From NCBI GenBank assembly GCA_964512985.1, contig CAZELI010000008.1, forward strand, positions 1 through 64,000: a stretch of DNA of 64,000 bases, given 5' to 3'. Positions 34,951 through 44,137 of this stretch are shown piece by piece. The position numbers were made by a program, and so were the translations under genes. How positions within the stretch are numbered: the stretch's first letter is position 1; the number at the start of each line of letters is the position of its first letter. The stretch is from CAYPGT01 sp964512985. GTDB taxonomy: Bacteria > Cyanobacteriota > Vampirovibrionia > LMEP-6097. The notes under the pieces were generated by a model. That model saw only the letters and a program-made list of their open reading frames with translations. It did not search any database and was not told the DNA's origin.

Positions 34951-36105
34951 TTACGCCACTACTTCTTCGTCTACTTCTAGAGCATCAGGTGATTCTGCGT
35001 CGATCTCTTCTTCCATACCAGCGAAATCTTTAGGGTTGATTCCAGCTTGCGCTATAGCACGAGCTTCTAGTTCAGCTTTCACCTTAACTTCGATTTCTTC
35101 AAGTATTTTAGGTTGAGGTTTGAGTACAGCAAGAGTGTTCTCTCTGCCTTGACCGATCTTCTCACCGTTGTAGCTGTACCATGCACCAGACTTCTGGATT
35201 ATATCCATGTCTACAGCAGCATCAAAGATACATCCATCAGTATTGATTCCAGTACCAAACATGATGTCAAACTCAGCAAGCTTGAATGGAGGAGCAATTT
35301 TGTTCTTCACAATCTTGACCTTTACTCTATTACCAATGCCTTCTCCATCTTTCTTGATAGTCTCAACACGGCGAATATCCATTCTCACACTAGAGTAAAA
35401 CTTAAGTGAATTACCACCACTAGTAGTCTCTGGAGATCCAAACATCACACCAATCTTGTGGCGAATTTGGTTAATGAAAATAATCGTAGTATTAGTCTTA
35501 GCTGTAATTGCTGTAAGCTTACGTAAAGCTTGTGACATCAATCTAGCTTGCAGACCAGGTAACTGATCACCCATCTCACCGTCTATCTCTGCTTTAGGGA
35601 CTAATGCAGCTACCGAATCTACTACTATAAGATCTACCGCAGCAGAACGAACTAACTGTTCTACTATCTCTAATGCTTGTTCACCAGTATCTGGTTGTGA
35701 AACTAATAGATCGTCAGTGTTAACACCAATAGCCTTAGCATAATTAGGATCTAGAGCATGCTCAGCATCTACTATCGCTGCAATGCCACCCTTCTTCTGT
35801 GCTTGCGCGCAGATGGTCATAGCAAGAGTTGTTTTACCTGATGACTCTGGTCCATAGATCTCAATAATTCTTCCGCGAGGAATACCACCGATACCAAGAG
35901 CGATATCCAGACTAAGCGCGCCGGTAGGAATCACTTCAAGATTCACCGCTGGCTTATCTCCGAGCCTCATGATTGCGCCTTTACCAAAATTCTTCTCGAT
36001 CTGTGCAAGTGTATTACCCAATGTTTTGAGTTTTTCATTTTTACGATTTAATTCTTTGTTCATTTCTTTGTTATCCTTTATTACTATGTTTTCTTTTGCT
36101 GCCAT
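34951..36105 (-). CDS. recA: Recombinase RecA
   Basis: Strand exchange and SOS coprotease. Walker A GPESSGKTTLA, Walker B LIVVDSVAALVPKAEIDGEMGD, and the DNA-binding loop after INQIRHKIGVMFGSPETTSGGNSL are all present. The start at 36105 is chosen because AAAGGAG lies 6 nt upstream; the longer frame from 36141 has no site. It is then 384 aa with a Lys-rich N-terminal extension of about 30 residues before the usual core and an acidic tail. Confidence 0.97.
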   Translation of the reverse strand: MAAKENIVIKDNKEMNKELNRKNEKLKTLGNTLAQIEKNFGKGAIMRLGDKPAVNLEVIPTGALSLDIALGIGGIPRGRIIEIYGPESSGKTTLAMTICAQAQKKGGIAAIVDAEHALDPNYAKAIGVNTDDLLVSQPDTGEQALEIVEQLVRSAAVDLIVVDSVAALVPKAEIDGEMGDQLPGLQARLMSQALRKLTAITAKTNTTIIFINQIRHKIGVMFGSPETTSGGNSLKFYSSVRMDIRRVETIKKDGEGIGNRVKVKIVKNKIAPPFKLAEFDIMFGTGINTDGCIFDAAVDMDIIQKSGAWYSYNGEKIGQGRENTLAVLKPQPKILEEIEVKVKAELEARAIAQAGINPKDFAGMEEEIDAESPDALEVDEEVVA

Positions 36106-36200
36106 CTTTCTCTCCTTTGATTCTAACTCTTGGTCTTGCACTTAATGAGTAATATACGTTTCAGAGTAGTTACTCTTACTGATTTATGCCTCATACAAAG

Positions 36201-36229
36201 ATACTAGCACTTATGTAAGGGTGTGGCAA
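36201..36229 (-). promoter_or_regulatory. Probable recA promoter
   Basis: Reading leftward: TTGCCA (36229-36224), 17-nt spacer, TAGTAT (36206-36201). It gives a leader of about 90 nt. I see no clear LexA box of the GAAC-N4-GTTC or AGTAC-type. Confidence 0.5.
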
Positions 36230-36292
36230 TAGCCCTAAAATAAATTAATTTTAAGATTCATCCTAATTATTAGAGTTGAAATGGTCTGAAGC

Positions 36293-37642
36293 TTAAAATC
36301 CTCTAAGCAAAGCAGCCGCAGCGACTCTTTCAAGCGCGATAAAGTAAGCCGCTTGGCGAGGACAGATATGTTTCTCTTCTGACATGTTGGCTACTTCCCA
36401 GAAGGCTTTTACTAGACGTTTATCCAGTTCGCTTACTGTGTGTGCATATTCCCAATAGAACTGTTGTAGGTTTTGGGTCCACTCGAAGTAGCTCGCGACC
36501 ACACCACCGGAGTTAGCAAGAATACTTGGAATGATATAAACACCCTTCGCATGAAGAATAGCATTCGCTTCTGCGGTGGTAGGAGCATTCGCAGCTTCAA
36601 TGAGTACCGTTGCGTTAGTCTTAGTTGCAACTTCCTTCGTGATAGCGTAGGAGAGAGCTGCAGGTATAAGTACGTCACAGTCTATTGTTAATAAACTATC
36701 GCGAGCTATATCATTACCACCAACGAAGCCTGCTAGATCACCCTTCTGTTCATCTTCATACTTCTTCAATGCTTCGATATCAAGCCCATTAGGATTAATG
36801 GTGGCACTGATGGCATTACTCACACCGACTACCTTTGAGCCAAGCTCAAGACTTATAATCTGAGCTGCATAGTAACCCACATTACCAAATCCCTGAATAG
36901 CAACTCGTAAAGTTTTAGGACTAATTTTCTTTAGCTTGCAATATTCGCGAAGCATGATTGCAACGCCGCGTCCAGTAGCCTCTAGTCTAGCAGTGCAACC
37001 GCCAAGCTCTACAGGTTTACCTGTGACTACTGCAAGCGGAGATGTGTCAGGATGTGCCTTCGCATACTCATCATAAATCCATGACATGATTTGTGGATTG
37101 GTGTTAACGTCAGGAGCTGGGATATCTACATGTGGTCCGATGTTTGCACCAAGGTGTGATACTAGCGCTTTGGTTAGTCTACGTAGTTCATGCTCAGAGA
37201 GTTCTTTAGGATTGACAGCAATACCACCCTTAGCACCACCGAACGGAATGTCCACCAGTGCAGTCTTCCAGGTCATAAGGTTTGCCATATTACGCACTTC
37301 AGCCAGATCCACATCTTCGTGATAACGAATTCCACCCTTAAAAGGGCCGCGAGCATTGTTGTGCTGTACTCGATAAGCTTTAACTGGCATTAATGATCCG
37401 TCATCACGACGTAACGGAATCTCCATGATGATTTCACGCTTGCAGGTATTAAGATAGGACAGCAAAGTATCATCGATCTTTTTATTAGTATGTAACCCTT
37501 GTTTTCTATTGAGAATGAAGCAAGTAGCTGCGTTGTAACAAGTCTGTCCTTCCAAAGTATATTCAGGCCAATCTGCATTCGTATTCATAGCGTCTATATC
37601 TTTTATTCCCATATCCTTAGAAGATAATGTTTCTACATTCAT
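36293..37642 (-). CDS. gdhA: Glutamate dehydrogenase (Glu/Leu/Phe/Val family)
   Basis: Interconverts glutamate and 2-oxoglutarate plus ammonia. The active-site region is VQHNNARGPFKGGIRYH and VDIPFGGAKGGI with the catalytic Lys; IPAPDVNTNPQIMSWIYDEY and the Rossmann motif AIQGFGNVGYYAA follow. Cofactor preference (NAD or NADP) cannot be read safely. AAAGGA lies 9 nt before the ATG. The 20-residue N-terminal tail is not conserved in the family. Confidence 0.92.
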   Translation of the reverse strand: MNVETLSSKDMGIKDIDAMNTNADWPEYTLEGQTCYNAATCFILNRKQGLHTNKKIDDTLLSYLNTCKREIIMEIPLRRDDGSLMPVKAYRVQHNNARGPFKGGIRYHEDVDLAEVRNMANLMTWKTALVDIPFGGAKGGIAVNPKELSEHELRRLTKALVSHLGANIGPHVDIPAPDVNTNPQIMSWIYDEYAKAHPDTSPLAVVTGKPVELGGCTARLEATGRGVAIMLREYCKLKKISPKTLRVAIQGFGNVGYYAAQIISLELGSKVVGVSNAISATINPNGLDIEALKKYEDEQKGDLAGFVGGNDIARDSLLTIDCDVLIPAALSYAITKEVATKTNATVLIEAANAPTTAEANAILHAKGVYIIPSILANSGGVVASYFEWTQNLQQFYWEYAHTVSELDKRLVKAFWEVANMSEEKHICPRQAAYFIALERVAAAALLRGF

Positions 37643-37695
37643 TTTTTAATTTCCTTTTTATATAGTCATCGTGAAAACTTTGTTTTCTAACGACT

Positions 37696-37715
37696 CCTCA
37701 ACGACTTTGTTGAGG
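37696..37715. other. Stem-loop between divergent gdhA and the pseudouridine synthase gene
   Basis: CCTCAAC (37696-37702) pairs with GTTGAGG (37709-37715) around a 6-nt loop. It lies in the 104-nt divergent promoter region; TATAAT (37723-37728) for the rightward gene is immediately beside it. Confidence 0.35.
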
Positions 37716-37746
37716 TTATAGATATAATGATAGCAGCTTTGAGAAA

Positions 37747-38616
37747 ATGCGTCTACTGCTTTATATAAAAGAAAAATATACTGACCTAACTAATCGAGAG
37801 ATCAAACGGGCGCTTGAACGTGGTGCCTGTCTGGTAAACGGAAAGATAGAACGCTATGCATCACGCAAGATTGATCCGACTAAGGATAAAGTTGAGTTTA
37901 CTTATATTAAAACAGAGGCTCAAGCTAAATTAGAAATTAAAGCAGCACGAATTGTTTATGAAGATGAATATATGCTTGTCTATGACAAGGAAGCCGGACA
38001 TCCAATCATGGCAACAGAAGCTAAAGCAGAAACTAATTTGCATCATGAGTTGAAAAAATTCACTGGGCATAAATTTTTAAATCCAGTTCATAGATTGGAC
38101 AGGCAAACTAGTGGACTTTGTATTTTTGCGAAGGAACAAGAAGCCTTGAGAGAACTCACGCGCATGTTTAAGGATAAAGAAATCAAGAAATCTTACGAAG
38201 CTATTGTAGATGGTAAGTGGCAACACCCTAAGCAAGGTAAAATAGACAACTATTTGAAGCTCAAACAAAAAATTAATACTATGCAGGTCTGGCAGGTAGT
38301 AGATAGTCCTAAATATGGAGCTAAACAAGCAGTGACTGATTATAGGCTAATTAAAGCTTACGATAAATATTCACATGTGCATCTTGAACCATTAACGGGA
38401 CGTACTCATCAATTACGCTTGCATATGGCGCATTTAGGGTACCCCATTCTTGGTGATAGCATTTATGCAGAGAATTTCAAATTTAAGAAGATTTTAGATA
38501 GACATCTATTACATGCAGCCAAACTTGAGTTTCAGCATCCTATTACTAAGAAACGGTTAAGGCTTGTGGCAGAATTACCAGAAGTATTTAAGGAATTGCT
38601 TAGCTCGTCATCCTGA
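37747..38616 (+). CDS. RluA-family RNA pseudouridine synthase
   Basis: Isomerises uridine to pseudouridine in rRNA or tRNA. The N-terminal S4 domain (LTNREIKRALERGACLVNGK) precedes the catalytic HRLDRQTSGL (near residue 117), with the nucleophilic Asp, and GRTHQLRLHMAHLGYPILGD. Target site unknown. TATAAT and a 12-nt leader precede the ATG. The last three or four Ser codons and the stop come from the palindromic repeat that begins at 38606, so the original C-terminus has been replaced. Confidence 0.9.
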   Translation: MRLLLYIKEKYTDLTNREIKRALERGACLVNGKIERYASRKIDPTKDKVEFTYIKTEAQAKLEIKAARIVYEDEYMLVYDKEAGHPIMATEAKAETNLHHELKKFTGHKFLNPVHRLDRQTSGLCIFAKEQEALRELTRMFKDKEIKKSYEAIVDGKWQHPKQGKIDNYLKLKQKINTMQVWQVVDSPKYGAKQAVTDYRLIKAYDKYSHVHLEPLTGRTHQLRLHMAHLGYPILGDSIYAENFKFKKILDRHLLHAAKLEFQHPITKKRLRLVAELPEVFKELLSSSS

Positions 38617-38711
38617 GGGAGGGCGAAGCCCGACCGTAAGGATCCACTCATTACGATCTTTTATAGTGGATCCTTACGTCGTCGCCTTCGGCTCCTCCTC
38701 AGGATGACGGT
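38606..38711. repeat. Palindromic repeat supplying the stop codon of the rluA-type gene
   Basis: CGTCATCCTGAGG at the left is inverted as CCTCAGGATGACG at the right, with an inner AAGGATCCACT/AGTGGATCCTT pair. The TGA of CATCCTGA ends the upstream gene. It is the same variant as at 22609. Confidence 0.82.
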
Positions 38712-38764
38712 TCCCTCCTTTAACCTATTCAGCTTCCTAGCCAAATACCGATAGATTCATATGA

Positions 38765-39280
38765 ATGCGTAGATTTTTGTTGGCATTTATATTTGCGTTG
38801 AATTTATTACCTATTAATAGTAATAAATCACTTGCTACTGCATTTCAATTAATTGCTAGTAAATCTGAAATTAGATCAGAGCTAGTTGGTGAGTGGAAAG
38901 TAGCGACTAAGGTTATTTGGTCTGATTGTGAGTATGTTACTAAGGGTCTTGAATCCGAGTCTAAGATTGTGATTCATAATATTAGCGGTAAGCTATTCCC
39001 CGAGTGGGAAACTTATGATTGGGAGCTGGTTAGAAATAAAGCTATAGATTTTGGTTATGATGATTCTCTACATTGGGAGATAGAAAGTAAATTAGAAAAA
39101 GACGGTGATTATTGGTTCGTAAGAACTATTAATGATTTTAAATTGGATCAGACTGGTCATATAGTTGGTAAAGGCACTGTGAAACAGTATCTCAATGGAG
39201 AGTTTGTTGGTTCCTATGTTACAGAGTCTGTATTAAGTAAGATGACGGTTGAAGAGAAAGTTAGATTAAGTTCGTTATAA
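38765..39280 (+). CDS. Predicted secreted protein, 171 aa
   Basis: Family not recognised. A signal peptide covers about residues 1-25 (RRFLLAFIFALNLLPINS) with a possible cleavage site after NKSLA. The mature part contains alternating strand patterns (LVGEWKVATKVIWSDC, HWEIESKLEKDGDYWFVRTIN) suggesting a beta-barrel, lipocalin-like fold. No lipobox Cys. Likely exported to the periplasm. It stands alone between a repeat and the next unknown gene. Confidence 0.6.
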   Translation: MRRFLLAFIFALNLLPINSNKSLATAFQLIASKSEIRSELVGEWKVATKVIWSDCEYVTKGLESESKIVIHNISGKLFPEWETYDWELVRNKAIDFGYDDSLHWEIESKLEKDGDYWFVRTINDFKLDQTGHIVGKGTVKQYLNGEFVGSYVTESVLSKMTVEEKVRLSSL

Positions 39281-39344
39281 ATATATATTTTAGGTGTAAA
39301 AGCTAATTTCGTAATAAAAATGTTCTAAAATGTCAGTGCCCCAG

Positions 39345-39373
39345 TTGACTTTTTAGCACCGTAGTGGTATTAT
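39345..39373 (+). promoter_or_regulatory. Promoter with -10 box 8 nt before the ATG at 39382
   Basis: TTGACT (39345-39350), 17-nt spacer, TATTAT (39368-39373), then 8 nt to ATG. It overlaps the first ATG of the longer frame (39364), which rules that start out. Confidence 0.7.
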
Positions 39374-39381
39374 TTTGCCTC

Positions 39382-40077
39382 ATGTCAAAAGATGGATTTA
39401 CAAATCCGATAGCAGCAGCATCTACAGGTCGAGTACCAAAGCAGGGTTGTAAATCTAATCGCAAAAAAGCTATAGAAGAAAAAAGTACAGAATCACAACT
39501 TGAAAGTACGGAATCACAACTTCGTAGAGTTAAACTGGTTTTAATGCATTCTCTTGATTATCATGATTTTTTTAAAGGGCTTAAAGTACAGGCTGAAAAT
39601 AGTCAACCCTTGAATACAGATGATCTCGATAGGAAAATGCAAACTAATGGACTAGCACCTAAAGAAGCCAAACTTATTTATCAAGATATATTTAGGACTG
39701 TGCTTCCAAAATTTGTAAGTGACTACTATGGTACGAATGATAGTGATAGAGTTGGTCGTCAAGCTCTAGAGTTTCTAGCAGATAAAGGGGGTATAGAACA
39801 TGAGACAGCAGCGGCGAGTATTGATGAGGCTTATAGAAATATACTTCTTGAAAGATATAAGGTTATCTTAGGGCAGGCAGCTACACGTGGCATTAATTTT
39901 CTAGAGTGTCCATCTGGACCCAGAGATAAGAAAGATTATTTAGTAGATATTTGCAAGCATCTGGGATGGGATCTTGAGAAGACATGGGAAAGGGTTTTGA
40001 CTTTTGTCAGGAATTCTCGTGCGGTAAGATTTATTCCTGGTGTTGGTGAATTTGGTGTGGGTGATTCTCCAGATTAA
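39382..40077 (+). CDS. Hypothetical protein, 231 aa
   Basis: No family recognised. Soluble, mostly helical, with a Ser/Thr/Gln/Glu-rich stretch of short repeats (ESTESQLESTESQLRRVK) near residues 35-50. No signal peptide. The start at 39382 is preferred because the predicted transcript starts at or next to it; the upstream ATG at 39364 lies inside the promoter. It converges on the MenG/UbiE gene with 5 nt between stops. Confidence 0.55.
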   Translation: MSKDGFTNPIAAASTGRVPKQGCKSNRKKAIEEKSTESQLESTESQLRRVKLVLMHSLDYHDFFKGLKVQAENSQPLNTDDLDRKMQTNGLAPKEAKLIYQDIFRTVLPKFVSDYYGTNDSDRVGRQALEFLADKGGIEHETAAASIDEAYRNILLERYKVILGQAATRGINFLECPSGPRDKKDYLVDICKHLGWDLEKTWERVLTFVRNSRAVRFIPGVGEFGVGDSPD

Positions 40078-40082
40078 TTTTA

Positions 40083-40793
40083 TTATTTTTGTGCAGCGAC
40101 TATTGCAATGGTTCCCAGCATCAGGTCTCTATAATAACTACGAGAGAACCCAAGGTCATAGAAGCCTTGTGCTAATTGCTTTTGAGGAGGCCAGTTGTTT
40201 AAAGAATTAACGAGATATTGATAAGCATCTTTATCACTAGCAAAGCCCGATCCTAATGCCGGAATAACTTTCAAAAATACTTTTTTGTAAATAGCATCTA
40301 TCAAGGGAATATTAGGATGTCCTAGATCTAGGCTGGCAACTATGCCACCAGGCTTGAGTACTCGATGTATTTCTTGAATAGCTTTCACTAAATCACTCAC
40401 ATTTCTTAGTCCGAATCCCACTGTGACTGCGTCAAAGTAATTCTCTGGAAAGGGAATCTCAAGCGCGTCTCCTTCTATCATCTTGAGCTTAGGAGGAGTG
40501 CCATTGTATTTTTTTTCTAAGTTTGTATAACCGACTTTTAACATTGGAGCACAAGAATCTAATCCAATTACTTCAGAGACATTTGGATTCTTAATCCAGA
40601 TCTCAGCTATATCCCCAGTCCCAGTACAAAGATCTAGAACTTTAGCCCCTTTAGTTGTAATTCCAGCTGCAGCATCCTTGACTAGGATTGTTTTCCATTG
40701 ACGATGTAGTGATAAAGTCATGAGATCATTTAAGAAATCATATTTACCAGCGATACGACTGAAAAGATTGTGAATAAACTCTTGTTTTTGCAC
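40083..40793 (-). CDS. ubiE: Demethylmenaquinone/quinone methyltransferase
   Basis: SAM-dependent C-methyltransferase of isoprenoid quinone synthesis. The N-terminal FSRIAGKYDFLNDLMTLSLHRQWK is diagnostic of UbiE/MenG; motif I is VLDLCTGTGDIAEIW, followed by GLDSCAPML and ALEIPFPENYFDAVTVGFGLRNV. The sequence implies that the organism makes menaquinone or a related quinone and respires. The length of 236 aa is normal. Confidence 0.92.
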   Translation of the reverse strand: MQKQEFIHNLFSRIAGKYDFLNDLMTLSLHRQWKTILVKDAAAGITTKGAKVLDLCTGTGDIAEIWIKNPNVSEVIGLDSCAPMLKVGYTNLEKKYNGTPPKLKMIEGDALEIPFPENYFDAVTVGFGLRNVSDLVKAIQEIHRVLKPGGIVASLDLGHPNIPLIDAIYKKVFLKVIPALGSGFASDKDAYQYLVNSLNNWPPQKQLAQGFYDLGFSRSYYRDLMLGTIAIVAAQK

Positions 40794-40817
40794 AATAATA
40801 TTTTACTCTATATATTA

Positions 40818-40859
40818 AAGCCGCGCGCAGCGCAAATGCCGCGAAGCGGCGTAACCCCA
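40818..40859. repeat. Partial copy of the MITE interior
   Basis: AAGCCGCGCGCAGCGCAAATGCCGCGAAGCGG matches the right half of copies A and B (AAGCCGCGCGCAGCGCAAAC/CGCCGCGAAGCGG). The terminal repeats are missing. It lies between the stop codon of the 664-aa gene and the start of ubiE. Confidence 0.75.
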
Positions 40860-40860
40860 T

Positions 40861-42855
40861 TTAGCTTGCTAGTTCAGCTGTCTGTGTTTCCTGTATATCA
40901 TCACTGACTTCATCACTACTAATGTTAGTGCTAGCATCATTACTAATATCAGTACCAGCATTCGTGTCATTATTAATCTCACTGTTAGTAGTGGTATTTG
41001 TACTACTGTTCGGGTCAGGGGCTGTGGTTTCTTTAGGTACCGCTCCAACCTTGCCATATAGCATTAAGGATTTCTCTAGAAAATTAGTGGTAAATGATAA
41101 GAATTGTAAAAGAGAGAAATCCGTAGTTTTGGCTAGTAACTCATCTAAACTAAATGATGAATCTATTTTTTCAGGATTAATCTTCTTAAATGCGTTTTGA
41201 ATAACGGTTGCTTTAGCTTCTTGATTAGGTTTATCAATATTCATTAATACTTTATAGTTTCCTTTAACATTAGAGTGGACTGCTTCAGTTAGCTCACTAT
41301 CCATTGCTATTTGAGGTTCTGGTACTGAGAGACTGCCGAAGAAACTGACTGTTGGCAGAATAGACAGCTCCCTAACTGATTTGAGGAAATGCTTTAATCC
41401 AATTTCCTCTTCTGTGTTTAGGTTTTTTTTGAAAATTTCTAGAACCTTGTCAACGTATACTATTGAAGGTTTACTGTTACTAATGGTGCTGATTAGTTTG
41501 TTTAGCTCTGTTGAACAATGAATCATTTGCGTTAAATCAATATAAACAAAACTTCTATTAGTGTTGGCAGCCAGACCTCTTAGGATATATATTTTTTCAT
41601 CATTACCAGTGCCTGTCATTAAGCTGATTGCGTGTTTAGATTTACGCTCAGCTTTATTGGTCTCGTTAATCTCTTGATTCAAAATTATTTCAAGCTTGTG
41701 ATAAATTGGTAATAGCTCAGCTGTGACAACTTTAGTTTTTTTGGATTTTTCTAGGATAATAGTACCTTGGTCAAAGGTTATTTCTTCTGTTCTAAGTCTT
41801 GATTTGAATAAACTTAGTTCATCATTACTCACCTTAAATCTTTCAGCCAATGCTCCTCTGAAGCGGTCTTTGAGAGGTTCTTCTGAATATAGTATGTCCG
41901 AGAGTTGATCTTCATGAAAAATTTCTTCTGGATTTATTACTAGACTAATAATTAAGTTGGCAAACAAGTCTTGAGTAGAATCGTTGTAGCAAGACTGAAT
42001 TAATAGGCTCCAGATATCTGGATTGTTTTTGGCAATAAAATGTTTGAAACTATAAAACAATTCTTCTAGAACAGTTTGATGATCTTTATTGAGTACTTGC
42101 GCACTTGACTCTAGATGCGATTTTAACGCCTGTATATAAATATATTCAGTTACGCTATCCTCTTGATCCTTTATTGCTCTTATTAATTCCTTTCTTACTA
42201 GTCCACTAAAATTCCTATCAGTAATAATTTTAGTGAAGATTTCTCTGAGTTCATTGCTGACGACTTTTATACTACCAAGAGCTTTGACAATGGCAATCTT
42301 AAAATCTTCTATATTAACTCCTTTACTTTCTCTTTGTTTTAGCATCTGTAGTTCATTGGTTAGAGCTTTAATACCATTGTTTGTATCCAAGTCTAGGATT
42401 CCTTTACATAAATCTGCATAAAATAAATCGATACATTTAAGCACACTTAGATAAGGTCTAACACCTACTAGTAGTCCATTTAGCATATTAAAACTAGCTG
42501 GATCTTTGAATCTAACTACGGCTTTAATTACTTCTTGTGTGGCAATTCCTAATTCTTCGGGCGGCTCTTCTAGGTATAATTTTAATTTCTCAAAAGCTTT
42601 ATTCTGAGTTTCCTTGTCTTGCACCAATATCCAATTAATCCATTCATCTGCTGAATTATGTGCAAATTTATAAAAAACATTATAGAGAGGTTGTAGTGAT
42701 TTATTACTAGACTCTCGATCGGTTCCACCCCCACCTAATAGATTACTGCCATCTAACATTCCTTGCAGTTTAGGTGCAAACTGAAACATGGCCCATGAGC
42801 CTAAGCTCACTGCCGAGATACCAGAAATCATCATTAAGATCCCTAAATTTTCCAT
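40861..42855 (-). CDS. Large protein with N-terminal membrane segment and degenerate AAA+-like domain, 664 aa
   Basis: No close family recognised. One N-terminal hydrophobic helix (residues about 4-25) may be an anchor. Residues about 50-370 are helical, HEAT-like. Residues about 400-600 parallel FtsH-type AAA+ order: MTGTGNDEK where Walker A would be, SFVYIDLTQMI, SIVYVDKVLEIFKK for Walker B (DE changed to DK), VSFFGSLSVPEP where family members have ATNRPD, and KTTDFSLLQFLSFTTNF for the sensor helix. Key residues are lost, so it would not hydrolyse ATP: a pseudo-ATPase. The last 60 residues are Asn/Thr/Ser/Asp-rich low complexity. Preceded on the right by an AT-rich gap. Confidence 0.6.
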   Translation of the reverse strand: MENLGILMMISGISAVSLGSWAMFQFAPKLQGMLDGSNLLGGGGTDRESSNKSLQPLYNVFYKFAHNSADEWINWILVQDKETQNKAFEKLKLYLEEPPEELGIATQEVIKAVVRFKDPASFNMLNGLLVGVRPYLSVLKCIDLFYADLCKGILDLDTNNGIKALTNELQMLKQRESKGVNIEDFKIAIVKALGSIKVVSNELREIFTKIITDRNFSGLVRKELIRAIKDQEDSVTEYIYIQALKSHLESSAQVLNKDHQTVLEELFYSFKHFIAKNNPDIWSLLIQSCYNDSTQDLFANLIISLVINPEEIFHEDQLSDILYSEEPLKDRFRGALAERFKVSNDELSLFKSRLRTEEITFDQGTIILEKSKKTKVVTAELLPIYHKLEIILNQEINETNKAERKSKHAISLMTGTGNDEKIYILRGLAANTNRSFVYIDLTQMIHCSTELNKLISTISNSKPSIVYVDKVLEIFKKNLNTEEEIGLKHFLKSVRELSILPTVSFFGSLSVPEPQIAMDSELTEAVHSNVKGNYKVLMNIDKPNQEAKATVIQNAFKKINPEKIDSSFSLDELLAKTTDFSLLQFLSFTTNFLEKSLMLYGKVGAVPKETTAPDPNSSTNTTTNSEINNDTNAGTDISNDASTNISSDEVSDDIQETQTAELAS

Positions 42856-42922
42856 TAAAAAGGTACTTTTATTAAAAGCTACCCTAGTAACATTCCATAT
42901 AAATGAAGGTAAATAACTAATA

Positions 42923-44056
42923 TTAACGAGTTTTTATAATGGACAAAATCTGCTCTAAAGGTAGATTAGAGTTGTCATAATCACTAAAATGCCTTTCTCC
43001 TTCGAGTTTATGGAGTTTAATCTCGAAATGTTGCCTAATTCTTTCTGGTAGCTTGGATATTACAGATTCTAGTCTTTTTACTAAGGCTTCTGCTTGGCTT
43101 ATATGTACGATTGGGTCATCTGTACCATGAAAGAGATGAATACGAAGTTTACGATTTTCTGGTACTGAATGCTTCTCTAAATATTTGGCGATATTGTTTA
43201 TCGCAATCACTAAATTAAGACCAGTGTCCCAAGCATTTGCTTGGGTCTTTTTATTATAAAGTACCTGATTACTATATAGATTTAGAAGCGGAGAGAGAGG
43301 TTTCAACCAAGGGCCTGGATAAGTTGTGATAACGTCATTAAATTTATCCCATGGCGATATCATGATCATGTCACCAAATAAATCCTCTGGTCTACTTTCT
43401 GAAAGCTGAGCTACTACTCGCGCTGATACTGCACTTCCTAGCGAGTGTCCAATAACGCCGAGCTTTTTGTGTTCATCAAGAGCTTTCTCTATAAGGGTTT
43501 TAGAATCTTTAGTGATAGTAGAATGACTGATATTCAGACCATAGCTTGAGCCTACTCCAGTATAATTGCCTAAGATTACGGGTATTTGTGATTGGATTAA
43601 TTTTTCGACTAATGGAATTTTAAACTTTGCGCTACTTCTGATTCCTGATAGTATGACGTAAGCTTGTTTCATAGAACTGTTACCAGGCTTGAGTTCATAA
43701 GCGACTAAATTTCTACCTGGTGCAGTTTCAATCGTGATGTCTTGTATTCTTGTTCCATATCGTTCCTTAATAGTTTTAAGATCGTCAATAATTAATGGCA
43801 CCTTAGAATAAGGTGATCCTGCATAAAATGTTTTTTCAAGACCAATAATTTGTTCTAACCATGAGCTACCCTCTTCAGTACTTACTGGCAGCTTACTTGC
43901 AGCATTTGCTACCTTATGTAATTCTCTTGCTTGTTCTCGCTCTATTTCCTTAGCATCTTTGCGCAAGCCTATTTTTTGCAATACGTAAGAAAACGCACTT
44001 GTCACTTTCGACACAGCTTTATAAACAAATTGGGCTGCAATGCGGGCTATCGACAT
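42923..44056 (-). CDS. Alpha/beta hydrolase
   Basis: A hydrolase of unknown substrate. The nucleophile elbow GVIGHSLGSAVSAR (GxSxG) lies near residue 200 and the His HLFHGTDDPIVHISQA near 325 follows a plausible DD catalytic acid. The 120-residue N-terminal part (AAQFVYKAVSKVTSAFSYVLQ) is unrelated to the hydrolase fold. I start at ATG 44056 since the longer frame (44110) includes a TGC-TATAAT extended -10 at 44078-44073; the leader is then about 9 nt. Confidence 0.75.
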   Translation of the reverse strand: MSIARIAAQFVYKAVSKVTSAFSYVLQKIGLRKDAKEIEREQARELHKVANAASKLPVSTEEGSSWLEQIIGLEKTFYAGSPYSKVPLIIDDLKTIKERYGTRIQDITIETAPGRNLVAYELKPGNSSMKQAYVILSGIRSSAKFKIPLVEKLIQSQIPVILGNYTGVGSSYGLNISHSTITKDSKTLIEKALDEHKKLGVIGHSLGSAVSARVVAQLSESRPEDLFGDMIMISPWDKFNDVITTYPGPWLKPLSPLLNLYSNQVLYNKKTQANAWDTGLNLVIAINNIAKYLEKHSVPENRKLRIHLFHGTDDPIVHISQAEALVKRLESVISKLPERIRQHFEIKLHKLEGERHFSDYDNSNLPLEQILSIIKTR

Positions 44057-44110
44057 ATTAATCTGTATGTATATTATAGCAAAATAATAGAAAAATGAGA
44101 AAAATTTCAT

Positions 44111-44137
44111 TAAAGCTTTGCTTAATTAAGCCGATAA
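44111..44137 (+). promoter_or_regulatory. Sigma-28 (FliA) promoter of flagellin
   Basis: TAAA (44111-44114), exactly 15 nt, then GCCGATAA (44130-44137). This is a perfect match to the sigma-28 core consensus TAAA-N15-GCCGATAA. Transcription would begin near 44145, leaving a leader of about 87 nt. Confidence 0.85.
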
